Below, one piece after another: positions 31,414-40,981 of a DNA stretch of 64,000 bases. The stretch is from NCBI GenBank assembly GCA_017354895.1, contig CP071493.1:7750001-7814000 (forward strand). The letters run 5' to 3'. This DNA comes from Podospora comata (taxonomy: Eukaryota; Ascomycota; Sordariomycetes; Sordariales; Podosporaceae). The position numbers and the translations under genes were made by a program. The number at the start of each line of letters is the position of its first letter. Position 1 is the first letter of the stretch. The notes under the pieces are model-generated. The model did not search any database and was not told the DNA's origin. It saw only the letters and a program-made list of their open reading frames with translations.

Positions 31414-33630
31414 TCAAAAAGCCAACTTGCTCACCACCCTCGCCTTCTCCCACCCTTCCTCCGTCCGAAACACATCCACCACCCTCTCCTGCCAAAACTC
31501 CTCCGCTGCCTCCCTCGCCGTCAACCCATTATACACATCCAACACCTCCCTATCCGCCCCCTCCCTGAGCAGCATCAGCACCGTCTCTGCGTGTCCATGC
31601 CTGGCAGCAACCCACAGCGCCGTCTGCCCATAGTGTCCCGAAGAATTAATATCCATCCCAAACCCAATCAGCTGCTGCGCCACGCTCGTGTGCCCGTTCC
31701 TCGCCGCGATCCAGAGCGCACTAGTCTGGTTCTCGGAGTCCCTCTCCTGCTGCAAGACCTCGTGCACAACCCCCTTTTGCTGGAAATACATCGTCAGCGC
31801 CTTGACGGCGTTGCCGTGCCCCATCGATGCTGCCTTCCATAGCACGGTTCTATTCTCGCTTGATGCCCCGGGCCCGTAGTCGGCCTTTTCATCGAGAAGC
31901 ATCCTCACGCAGTAGGGGTGATTGGCAACGGCCGCCATCCAGAGCGCTGTCCGTCCTGACGAGTCCTTTGCGTCGATTTTGGCGCCGCGGGAGACGAGGG
32001 TTTTGGCGATGGGTTGGTGTCCCTGGTTGCAGGCTACCCACAGAGCGGTAGAAGCGTTTTCGCTGCAGGGAGCCTCCAGATCGGCGCCCCGGTCGAGGAG
32101 CTTGTTCACATAGGTGGATTTGTTGTCTTCGCAGGCTATGTACAGGGGGGTAAAGGGGATGCCGTTGAGGCCGGAGGGGAGGTTGATGTCGATGTCGGGC
32201 CGGGCGAGGAGCATGTCGACGATGAGATGGTGTCCGCACATGAGGGCGGAGCCGAGGGGGGTTTGTCCTCCGCGGCCTTTGTGGTTGACGTTGACGTCGT
32301 TGCAGTTGAGGAGGAGCTTGGCCATTTCGAGGTGGCCCTGGAGGGCGATGATGTTGAGCGCCGTGTCACCGTGGCAATCCTTCACGTTGGTGTTGCAGTG
32401 AGGAAGGACGAGGAGACAAGAGAAGAGGGACTCGTAGCCTGGTTTGTCGGCTAGGAAGACCAACGGTGGTCCTTGAGAGGTGTGCCAGGCGTTGACGTGG
32501 AAGCTTGGCCTGGCGACGACTGCTGCCGCCGCTGCTTGGTTTCCTTGTCTGATTGCCCATTGAAAGGCCTGACTGGGGATCTGGTCCAGTTGATTTAGTA
32601 GATGCTTCAAGTCCCACTTCGTAGACGGCTCAGGGCCTGGGATGCTCGGTATTTGTCGATATTTCAGATATAAAATCGTGTTTTCAATCACTCGGTGCAG
32701 GGACATGTTGTAGTCTGGCTCCAGTATCCCATCAGCACTTGTATCCGACGCTATCCCGATCAGCGCATAGATATTATCGCGTGGATCGGTGGCCTCGCTT
32801 GCACCGAACCGCCCCAGGAGTGAACACAGATCCGGTGCGTCTTTCCACCATGACTTTTGCCGCAAGTATCCGGGCATGATATCCAAGACAGCTTGGGTGT
32901 GCGCGTCAACTTCTAACCCCATTAGCTTGGGCATGAGAACAAACACCCGTGTCGGAATGGTGTTGAGACCACAGCTGATAACAGCGCTCCTGGCGCTGAA
33001 AACCTCTTGGAGGATCCATACCCTTTTGAACCATGGCCGGCTTAACATATCTTTCAAGGCGTTGACCCGGCATGTTTTGATGCTGGTCTCGCCCGTTCCA
33101 TCTCTCTTCACCCATCTTGACCATTCCTTAACCCAAGCATCTGGCGAATTCCTTCGACAGTTCTTCCTTTTAGTTGCTCGCTTGTCCAGCTGGTTCATCA
33201 AACCCATGAGAAGATCGATGTCGTCCGTACCTGGCCCAAGCCATATGTGCACATTCTGGGCGTTGGAATAAACCAGCCTCATTTGCTTCACCTGGTGGTT
33301 CTTTTCTCGATGGCTCCTTTGATCGATACACAGGGCGTCAACCCATAGGATTCGATCCTCGTCTGGCTGCCTCAGACAACTCAAGGCCAAGTAGAGATTT
33401 TCTGTCACCGCAGCCTTCTTCCCGCATAGTTCAATTTCCTTTGATATTGGCGCATCACCCCACGCATAGGAGAGAGACTCGTAAGGGACACCCTCAACCT
33501 GGTGGAGAAAGGTCTCAAACAGTTCACATCGAACCGGTTCGTCCACGCGGCCTCTGAGAAGACGTATGAGACGGATTGCATCGGTTTTAAGGTCGATAGG
33601 TGTGTATGTGTAGTGAGAATCCGGCGACAT
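31414..33630 (-). CDS. HET-domain protein with C-terminal ankyrin repeats
   Basis: HET domains act in fungal non-self recognition and heterokaryon incompatibility cell death. It is a single exon of 738 aa. The HET domain occupies about residues 50-210, with YESLSYAWGD, ILWVDALCIDQ, QVKQMRLVYSNAQNVHIWLG and later SRPWFKRVWILQEVFSARSA. After a linker (about 300-400) come roughly eight or nine ankyrin repeats with the usual TALxxAAxxGH pattern (GDTALNIIALQGH, STALWVACNQGH, TALWMAAVANH, QTALWVAARHGH). There is no NACHT or NB-ARC domain, so this is not a full NLR. The ankyrins probably bind a partner protein. It appears intact. Divergent from a Zn2Cys6 factor across 789 bp. Confidence 0.92.
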   Translation of the reverse strand: MSPDSHYTYTPIDLKTDAIRLIRLLRGRVDEPVRCELFETFLHQVEGVPYESLSYAWGDAPISKEIELCGKKAAVTENLYLALSCLRQPDEDRILWVDALCIDQRSHREKNHQVKQMRLVYSNAQNVHIWLGPGTDDIDLLMGLMNQLDKRATKRKNCRRNSPDAWVKEWSRWVKRDGTGETSIKTCRVNALKDMLSRPWFKRVWILQEVFSARSAVISCGLNTIPTRVFVLMPKLMGLEVDAHTQAVLDIMPGYLRQKSWWKDAPDLCSLLGRFGASEATDPRDNIYALIGIASDTSADGILEPDYNMSLHRVIENTILYLKYRQIPSIPGPEPSTKWDLKHLLNQLDQIPSQAFQWAIRQGNQAAAAAVVARPSFHVNAWHTSQGPPLVFLADKPGYESLFSCLLVLPHCNTNVKDCHGDTALNIIALQGHLEMAKLLLNCNDVNVNHKGRGGQTPLGSALMCGHHLIVDMLLARPDIDINLPSGLNGIPFTPLYIACEDNKSTYVNKLLDRGADLEAPCSENASTALWVACNQGHQPIAKTLVSRGAKIDAKDSSGRTALWMAAVANHPYCVRMLLDEKADYGPGASSENRTVLWKAASMGHGNAVKALTMYFQQKGVVHEVLQQERDSENQTSALWIAARNGHTSVAQQLIGFGMDINSSGHYGQTALWVAARHGHAETVLMLLREGADREVLDVYNGLTAREAAEEFWQERVVDVFRTEEGWEKARVVSKLAF

Positions 33631-34419
33631 GATGTGGCGCGTCCGATCTCCGGCTCCCGAGGGTCAAAAACTATAAAATGAGACGTTGTTGAAGCTGGAA
33701 CGTGAATTACGCGCCGAGGGCTGCAAAGGTGCTGCGGGGTCAATCCAGCTCTCGATCAATCATCGACAGCAAAAGCGCTCACTGCCGCAGGCGCACTGCT
33801 GTGTGACTTTGATGGGACACATTTCTTGTTGCTTGTGGCTCAGAATCGGGCCCTGTCAGTGGTCGTCAACTGTGCTTGCCGCAATCGAGGTTGCCTTGAC
33901 AGGAAAATATTGACCAATCACCGTCTGCTTCCAATAGATAGTTGGAGGTGCAGTGTTGGCACCCCGTGATTTGATCAAGGGCCTGACATGCTTGGAAGAA
34001 AGAAGGCATGTTGCCTCGACAGTATTGTTTGACACACACGGCCAAGGATGGGAATGCTCAATCCGAGCAGAGCTCATGGTTCGAACGAAGCGCTGTACTG
34101 TATAAGAACCGGCTAATGGCCCAAGCTTCTCAATCCTCGGCGGCGGCCCCTACTCGGGCTCGCGTTCCGGTTCCGCGGGTTTAGGGTGATCCCCTCACTG
34201 CACATCCCACGGCCGCTTTCTCTATCGAACAGTGCAACATCAACCGTCGTACAGGCGAAGCACCCACCCGACGAATTTTCCTGGGCCCGGAGATCTGTTT
34301 CTTATGACTGCATTCGCCTTGTGAAAGTCCCCTTATCAGAGGCAATCGTCTTAGACCCCCGCTTAACGCACGCCAGCAGCGTGTGTGTTAAGCAGCGGAT
34401 TGCTGGACTGTCCGCAAAT
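33631..34419. promoter_or_regulatory. Divergent region between HET-ankyrin gene and Zn2Cys6 factor
   Basis: A 789-bp spacer. A frame open in phase with the Zn2Cys6 gene extends up to 34186 but shows no conserved sequence. No regulatory motif was assigned. Confidence 0.4.
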
Positions 34420-37005
34420 ATGGAGGAACTGCCCGAGCTGGCCGATAATAATGATCACTCGGCAAAGAGAGCCGTAGGTAGCACGTCCCTCACTACATGA
34501 TGGTAGAAGAACGGTCGATAATATCGCCGTGTCAGACTTTTGGTGATATCGAAGCTAACACTGACAAATATGTTGTGGACAGTGTGACCAGTGTCGGCAG
34601 CGGAAGGTGTGTATATTCACTTCCACCATCAATGTTCGACAGAAGTGCTAAGTCGAAGTGCCGGGTAGATTCGTTGTGATAGAGAGTTGCCTGTATGTTC
34701 AAACTGTAGAACTGCCGGTCGGAGTTGTAGCTCGACCGGCCTCGGCCAGAAGCCTCGCGAACCCAGGCAGAGAGTTCTCATCACCCATCAATAGTGAGGA
34801 AATGCCCGTCTTCATTGTTGCCCATGTCTGTCGGTACCCCTTTCTGGGAAGACTAACACCCACCTATTTGGTTGTTTGCAGTGAGAGAAAGATCGATAGT
34901 CTCGACTCCCGCCTGGGAACCATCGAGAAGATGCTGCACAACTTGACCGTCTCCCTCAACAACCGAGGCCCACCAACAGCATCCTCGAGTATCTCTCCTA
35001 CACTCGAGTCAGCAGCAGCAGCCTCGTCATCGGCCCCTCGTGAGAATAGTGCAGATGCCTTGTTTGGTGTTGACAAAGACAATGAGAGCGATGACTTCGA
35101 GGCTACCGCTTTGATGAAGGAGCATACCGCATTTGCGACTCAGTTCATCGAAAACACCACATTTCCATTCCTCGATCCAGAGATGCGGGCGGCATTCTTG
35201 TCCCTGCAGGAGCTTGTCAAACTCCAAAACATCGAGAATGCCCGCCATGATGCGCGGTTCACCACTGCGAAACCTCTCCCAAAAGGCGGCTGGGCTGAAC
35301 TGCCTATGCCGTCTGCTGATTTAGTTCTCAGTGTCCTGCGCGAGATCAAACGTTTGTCAATACGTTGTCCCTCTTCTGAAGGTCTTGCAAGTACTGACTC
35401 GAGCACAGAACACCCTCCTATGGGCTTTCCAGCAATTGCCACATTCACCGGCATCGAGGACTTTCCCGACAACGTTCGCAGGGTCTATTTTGCGACTGAA
35501 GAGTACAGTTTAATGCAATGGGGGATCGTGAATTTGGGCTTGTACTTCACCCTGCAAGAGAGAGGGGCTGCGTCAGAAGGGGATCGTCAAGTTCAACTGT
35601 TCGAGGCTTCGTTTCTTTGCCGGGATAACATCGAAACCGCGCTTACAAATCTCCCTCTTTTGTTACCGCAGCGCAGAGAGAGTGTCGAGCTTCTAATAAT
35701 GGCTGTATGTATCAGCAGTGTCCTATCCTGTTCACGATGCGGGGCTGATCCATAGAGCAGACGATGTACGCCATCGAGGAGTCGAAATACTCGCTCGCCC
35801 GAGATTTTATCACTATAGCGGCGAATATTTGCCAGACTCTGGGCTATCACCGAGCCCGTAATCCGAGCACCACGGAGTCTGAGCATAAAGCGATGTTATT
35901 TTGGACAACATACATCTTCGATAGCGCCCTGTCACTGCGAGCTGGACGGCCGACCGCAATCCAGGACTGGGACATAACAATCCCTAGAGAGATCGGTCCC
36001 AAGGTCAAGAACGTAGATCCACTCTGGAAGATTGGTCAAGCTCAGTATGTTGACTGTTGGCGGTCTGATTGTGCACCGTGTATCCGGCTAATGTATCGAT
36101 AGGTGGATCAGCTGGAGCGAAGTTATGGGAAGGACGTACAGAGAGCTCTACAGCCCTGAGGCTCTGGCCGGAACCGCTGAGAAGCGTGCCGAAAACGCGC
36201 GCCAGCTGGCTCAAGCACTCCAGGATGTGGCAGCACGGTCAGCTCCGCTGATTGAGCATGTCGTCGAGAAAATGAAGATGTCCGGGGGCTATAATGCCCA
36301 GGCACGCTTCTCATTCGATATAGCAGTCGTCGGTGATGCTCTGGTTCAATGGTCAGTTTTGACTCTGATCTACCGTGCAATCCCAACTCTACCGGGGTCG
36401 CCAAGTACCTTCAACCCAGAGTGCATCCATGCAGCACGGGAAGCATTTTCTAGTCACGAGGGTTGCATGGCATTGTGTGGTGAGAGCTTGTTCATGAAGG
36501 CAGGGTATATTCAGTGGTATGTGTTCGCCCCATCTTCCATGACCATGTGCTTAACACGTCATGCAGGAATATTCTCTATATCCCTTTCATCCCTCTCGTC
36601 GTGCTCTTCTGCCACACCATCGAAACGGCAAACGAAGAAGACTTTGATATACTGGTGAGATTCACCGAGGGCTTGCAACCTGTGGCGCCCGTTTCCTCAG
36701 GAGTTACCAAGTTGTATCGGATATCGCAGGTGCTGGTAAACATTGCCAGTCTGTGGCTCCAAACCAGAAAGCAGGGACAGCAAGATCATAACATGAGTAT
36801 GGTTGGAGACAACGTCGAGATGTACTTGAACCAGTTAGGTTTCATGCCGCAGCATTCCCAACAGGACCACACGTATGGGATCGGAGGACCGGCAGGATTC
36901 GGCTATGATATGGACCAGTCTGTTCAACTGGCGAACTGGTTCTCGGGGAACACGCATATTTTTGGCCTGATGGAGGAAGATCTGTCGGGGTTCCAAGGTT
37001 TCTAG
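34420..37005 (+). CDS. Zn2Cys6 transcription factor with fungal-specific middle domain
   Basis: Nuclear DNA-binding regulator, target unknown. Seven exons give 720 aa: 34420..34473, 34583..34606, 34669..34793, 34882..35704, 35761..36044, 36103..36516 and 36567..37005. The zinc cluster is built from three exons: ...AKRA / CDQCRQRK / IRCDRELPVCSNCRTAGRSC, giving the six cysteines in C-x2-C-x6-C-x6-C-x2-C-x6-C. Exon 2 is a 24-nt microexon. A short coiled coil follows (RKIDSLDSRLGTIEKMLHNL). The fungal_trans region shows TMYAIEESKYSLARDFI, ICQTLGYHRAR and FWTTYIFDSALSLRAGRPTAI. The end FGLMEEDLSGFQGF is acidic and aromatic, like an activation domain. A longer N-terminus in the same frame is possible. 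Confidence 0.92.
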
Positions 37006-37126
37006 TCCGGCCAGACAGGGTAGCATGAGATCGTAAGGCTGTAACAACTTCTTCCAAGACTACCCAAACGGCACCACGATGCGATGTTGGCTGTATGATT
37101 CCCATATGATGTTAAAAGAGAGGGGC

Positions 37127-37627
37127 TCAATCAGTGGGCTTCCGTGGATCGTAAACTTCATATCCCTCGTCCTCTGTGTCGCTCTCTACGAGTTCGCTTT
37201 TCGGCGCTAGCACACTACTGGATCCTGTCACCTCGGATTTAGGAGCAGTGGCTGTTTTCGTGTCTGCTGGTGGTCCGCTGGCTCCAGCTACTGGCACAAA
37301 TGCTGACTTGAAACCTGTCTTTTTGAAGCCGCCCTTTTTGAAACCCCCTCCACCCGTCGATGCCGCTGCCTCGCCAAGCTTGATGCTGATGACGCCCTCG
37401 GCCTTTTGTTCTTGTCGTCGGGCGCGGGCAATGGCGTTGGGGTCCTTGACCATTGCTTTCATGTCCTTCAAACGTTGCTTGTGGGTGTGGTCGTAGGAAC
37501 TGAGGTGGGCTTCGTAGTCATTGTTGCGGCTGTAGCCCTTCTGGCAGAGCTGACAATAGAAAGCCTGTCGGGCTTCTCGCGCCGACGAAGTTTGGGCCGG
37601 AGGAAGAGTCTGGTTTCGGGGAGGCAT
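37127..37627 (-). CDS. C2H2 zinc finger protein (GPATCH8/ZNF804-like finger)
   Basis: A small 166-aa protein in one exon. Residues about 20-55 hold a single finger, FYCQLCQKGYSRNNDYEAHL, followed by SSYDHTHKQRLKDMK. The C-x2-C...H-x5-H spacing and the SYDHxHKQR end are seen in RNA-processing proteins such as GPATCH8. A Lys/Arg-rich helix follows, then Gly/Lys/Phe repeats (FKKGGFKKTGFK) and an acidic tail (ESDTEDEGYEVYDPRKPTD). A role in RNA or nuclear processes is inferred from the finger type. Converges with the Zn2Cys6 gene and diverges from the DUF1691 gene. Confidence 0.83.
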   Translation of the reverse strand: MPPRNQTLPPAQTSSAREARQAFYCQLCQKGYSRNNDYEAHLSSYDHTHKQRLKDMKAMVKDPNAIARARRQEQKAEGVISIKLGEAAASTGGGGFKKGGFKKTGFKSAFVPVAGASGPPADTKTATAPKSEVTGSSSVLAPKSELVESDTEDEGYEVYDPRKPTD

Positions 37628-38024
37628 CGGGGGCAGTCGTAGGTATCGAATATCGGACGCGGTGAGTGACGGGAGGAGATGAGCGCCGCGTGGTAGTCAA
37701 AAGAATTTAGCCTTGATCGGACATCTGAACTTACAACGAGTAAGAAAAAGGGACAAAGTAATCACAAGTGTGCTTGCGCTCAAATGAGGTGTGCCAAGCC
37801 TGGGGGCCCTGAACAGTGTGGGGTTAGAGTCGGGTTTAGTGGGCATTGTTCCCCAGAGTCCGCCAAGTTCAGATGCCAACAACGGCTCAACCAACGCATC
37901 GTTTCGGGGCTCAACAATTCCAAGGCTGGAAAAAAAAGCACAGAAGCCATCACCGAGGATTCTGCACTGCGCTTTCTTTGAGACAGGCCGGGTCACGCCG
38001 TGTTTGTCTCCCCCTTCATCCACC
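37628..38024. promoter_or_regulatory. Divergent promoter, C2H2 gene and DUF1691 gene
   Basis: A 397-bp spacer between two diverging starts. No motif was assigned. Confidence 0.35.
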
Positions 38025-39127
38025 ATGGAGTACCATACGTTACGATCAAGAGCTTCTCAAGACACTCTTGTGTCCAACGCTTCTACTTCGCTCTCCCTGC
38101 TCGAACTGGATCCAACACCAATGGACTCTCCTGCCTCCGTCCCATACACCGACAAAGACCTCCCACCACTACCTGAGCAGCCAGAAGAATCACTCTCGGA
38201 CTCGACACACTCGCTCCGGTCCAACCCGACAACTACTTCCAGCGTCGGGTTAAGCGGCGCCGGTCATGGGCCAATCTTCTACTGCAAGCTCCTCCGCCGT
38301 TGACGCTTTCCTGACTCTGCGCTAACAAACAGCCTTCAGTAACACGAATCCAGCGCTACTCGTCGTACACATTTTCACTGTTCACGACCCTACATCTGGC
38401 TACAACCTCGGTCATCCCCGTCCTCGCCCGTTCCGTGCCCGCCTCCGAGTCGTACCTCCTCCTAGCGCGCGAGATCTACCAAACACCACTCTCCGAACCG
38501 TTGCTCGTCGCTTTACCAGTCGTAGTCCACATCGGTGCGGGGATAGCCACCCGCCTTATTCGAAGGTCGCAAAATCTCAAGCGGTACTATGGCGACGACC
38601 ATCATCACAGAAAGGGCAGTGTGCCAGCAAAGCAGACCCCCACTCTGAGGAGCGGATGGCCCACCTTCAGCTACATTGCCGCGTCGGGATACGGCTTCAC
38701 CGCCATCTTCGCGGCGCACGCATTCATGAATCGGGGCTTGCCACTTCTAGTAGAAGGTGACAGTGCCAACATCGGGTTGGCGTTCGTAGCGCATGGGTTT
38801 GCGAAGCATCCTGTTATCTCCTGGACCTCGTTTGTGTCGTTGATCGGTCTCGGTGTTGGGCACATGGTCTGGGGGTGGGCGAAGTGGGTTGGGGCGGCGC
38901 AGGGTGCCGGTTGGCAGCTTGAGAGGCACACTGGGAATGCGGCGGTTGACAAGCAAACCAAGAAGAAGAGAAGGAGAAGGTTGCTGGTTATCAATGGAGT
39001 TGCTGCTATTGGGTGCGTGATGTGGGCTGCTGGTGGTCTTGGGATAGTAGCCAGGGGGGGCGAGACATTGGGGTGGGTTGGGAAGCTGTACGATGGCCTG
39101 TACGAGAAGGTGCCTGGCCTCTTTTGA
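38025..39127 (+). CDS. DUF1691 membrane protein, Mcp1-like (mitochondrial lipid homeostasis)
   Basis: Related to yeast Mcp1, a multi-span mitochondrial outer membrane protein acting in lipid homeostasis with Vps13. Exon 1 is 38025..38283, exon 2 38340..39127; 348 aa. The intron (38284..38339) starts with GC (T/GCAAGC) and ends TTCAG. It is the only junction that yields GPIFYLTRIQRYSSYTFSLF, the conserved start of the membrane part. The N-terminal 80 residues are Ser/Pro-rich and cytosolic. Four or five hydrophobic segments follow, with SYIAASGYGFTAIFAAHAFMNR and FGKHPVISW-like sequence, a basic loop KKKRRRRLL, and a last segment INGVAAIGCVMWAAGGLGIVA. Confidence is lower for the Mcp1 function than for the family. 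Confidence 0.82.
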
Positions 39128-39454
39128 AGGGGATCAGGTCTGATACTTTGTTTTGAAATGGCTTCCTTTCTTGTCATGGACAAGACTGGAGTCATACGAT
39201 TTGATGAGTGCATTTCCGTCTACATAGAGATCTTCAAGGCGGATACCCTGAGCAAAGTCATGGTGGCAACGGAAAAGGTGTTGGGAGGTGGTCATACATC
39301 AACTGGATTATCTTGCATACTGCATAGCGTGTATTTAACAACGTATATAGACATATAACATATTTGGTCAACCCAATTTTGGATCTTGGTCTGCTCTTAG
39401 GCCTTCGACAGGCGCATTCTCCTCTTCATTCTACTTCTTATGTCCGACATTCCC
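39128..39454. other. Convergent 3' region
   Basis: A 327-bp spacer between the DUF1691 gene and the secreted protein gene. Nothing was recognised. Confidence 0.3.
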
Positions 39455-39821
39455 TCAGGGCTCATCGCAAAGCTTGTACCGGGTAACATATCTGTCCAAT
39501 CCCCAGTCACAGCCGTAGCATTCACACATCTAGCCCGTCCTGCTGTTAGCAATTGTCTCACTCCTGGTGAGAGAGGGTATAGCCTACGTTCTTCTTGCCT
39601 CCTGGCACACAAGTCCACAGTCTTTCCGCATTTTGGCTGCTGCCATCTCCATTGGCCCCAATGATTCCGTTCCAGCAAGCCGAAGCATCAATCATATCTC
39701 TGCAGGTCTCGACATTGGTCGCAGTAACCGGACAAGGGCCAGTCACGTTGTGTTGGCGGCCGTATAGGGCTGGGGAGGCGATCGCCAGCGTGGCAGTAGC
39801 GAGTAGTATGAGAAGCTTCAT
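39455..39821 (-). CDS. Small secreted cysteine-rich protein (8 Cys)
   Basis: A secreted 102-aa protein of unknown function, effector- or antifungal-like in build. Exon 1 is 39588..39821 and exon 2 39455..39529. The intron 39530..39587 (GTAGGC...TTGCTAAC...GGGCTAG) was chosen because it alone adds a cysteine-rich end, MCECYGCDWGLDRYVTRYKL, and then CDEP. The signal peptide is MKLLILLATATLAIASPA. The mature part has eight cysteines (GPC, ETC, SAC, WTC, MC, EC, GC, LC), enough for four disulfides, in the C...C.C..C arrangement common among small secreted proteins of Sordariales. Without the splice the frame would end in VGYTLSHQE with only four cysteines. Confidence 0.75.
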
Positions 39822-40981
39822 GTTGTAATCGGTTTTAGAGTCTTCACCAAAAGGACTGGATCCTGAAAACAGGTCTTAGGGACGTGCATGGCCGATATAT
39901 AATCCACAACAACTCCCCTATCAAGATTTGCTTGTGCGGGTGAATCAACCATCTGGATGATCTACAAGTTCCCCGCACCAATGCCAATACTTTCTGTTGA
40001 CCTTGTATATTGTTGCGCTTCATCTATTTGACCGGCTGGTCCTGACTAGGAAGCTTTGGAAATGGGGGGTTGTTTAGCCTAGATTAAAATGCCCGATAGG
40101 CACATCGGGAGTTGTTAGACACAAACTCAGGGGTAAAGCGCTCCTCAAGACCTTAGATGATTATGCACTTGAGACCCTTCGAGAACGTGGTCGTAATCTA
40201 CTCTTGCAGATATTTGGAGAAGTTAATTCGCGGGGTGGTCAGTGAAACAGGGCCAGATCGGATAACGCCGACGGCTTCGATGCAACGAAGAAGACGGTCC
40301 ACTACATGTAAGCATGAGAGCTTCACTCAAACACAAAGTGAAATACAGAAGTGCATTGCTGTGTGAATATCTTGACAGAATTCCGATGGCTGCTCGTCAC
40401 AGTAACTATACCACCAATGGAGTAAACCACACGCGGGGAACTTCACCAAGACATCGATGTCATTACAATAGGATTCTCGGCTCTTTTGATTCAAAAACAG
40501 ATCAATCACAGGCAAACAAACGCCTTTTGTCGGTGAAGAAAACACCCAATGTCTTAAACGATGATGTCATCGGCTTACTCTCACTTGGGGGCCAGCCTCT
40601 CGGGACCGCCCGCCTGCACGAACAGTCCCTGCTTTTTGGTTCTGGAACGGACAACTCAAACGCCCCTGAGAGCGGACCGCTAATCAGTGCAGAAAGATCG
40701 GACGCTATTTGATATAGCTTATTCGGACCTACTGGACGCCATCTTTCGTCCCAATGCCCCAATGCCAGCCGCCATCAATGACGTTACTTTGTTTGCTAAA
40801 CCGGGGAGGCGCTGCTCGCGGCCTTCGATCCACGTCACATGCATCCTCCACGATATGTTGCGGCAGACATAATGTCAACATAAATCCCACACCAACCGCC
40901 GCCAGGGGATCACAGCTCAGATTGAACTTCACCAACACCTACCCACGGTACTGTGCTACAGCAAGCCAACCACTTCACACC
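39822..40981. other. Intergenic region upstream of ATP-grasp gene
   Basis: A 1.16-kb stretch with no recognised gene. An ATG at 40754 is in frame with the ATP-grasp protein, but the 76 added residues look like translated leader. Confidence 0.35.
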
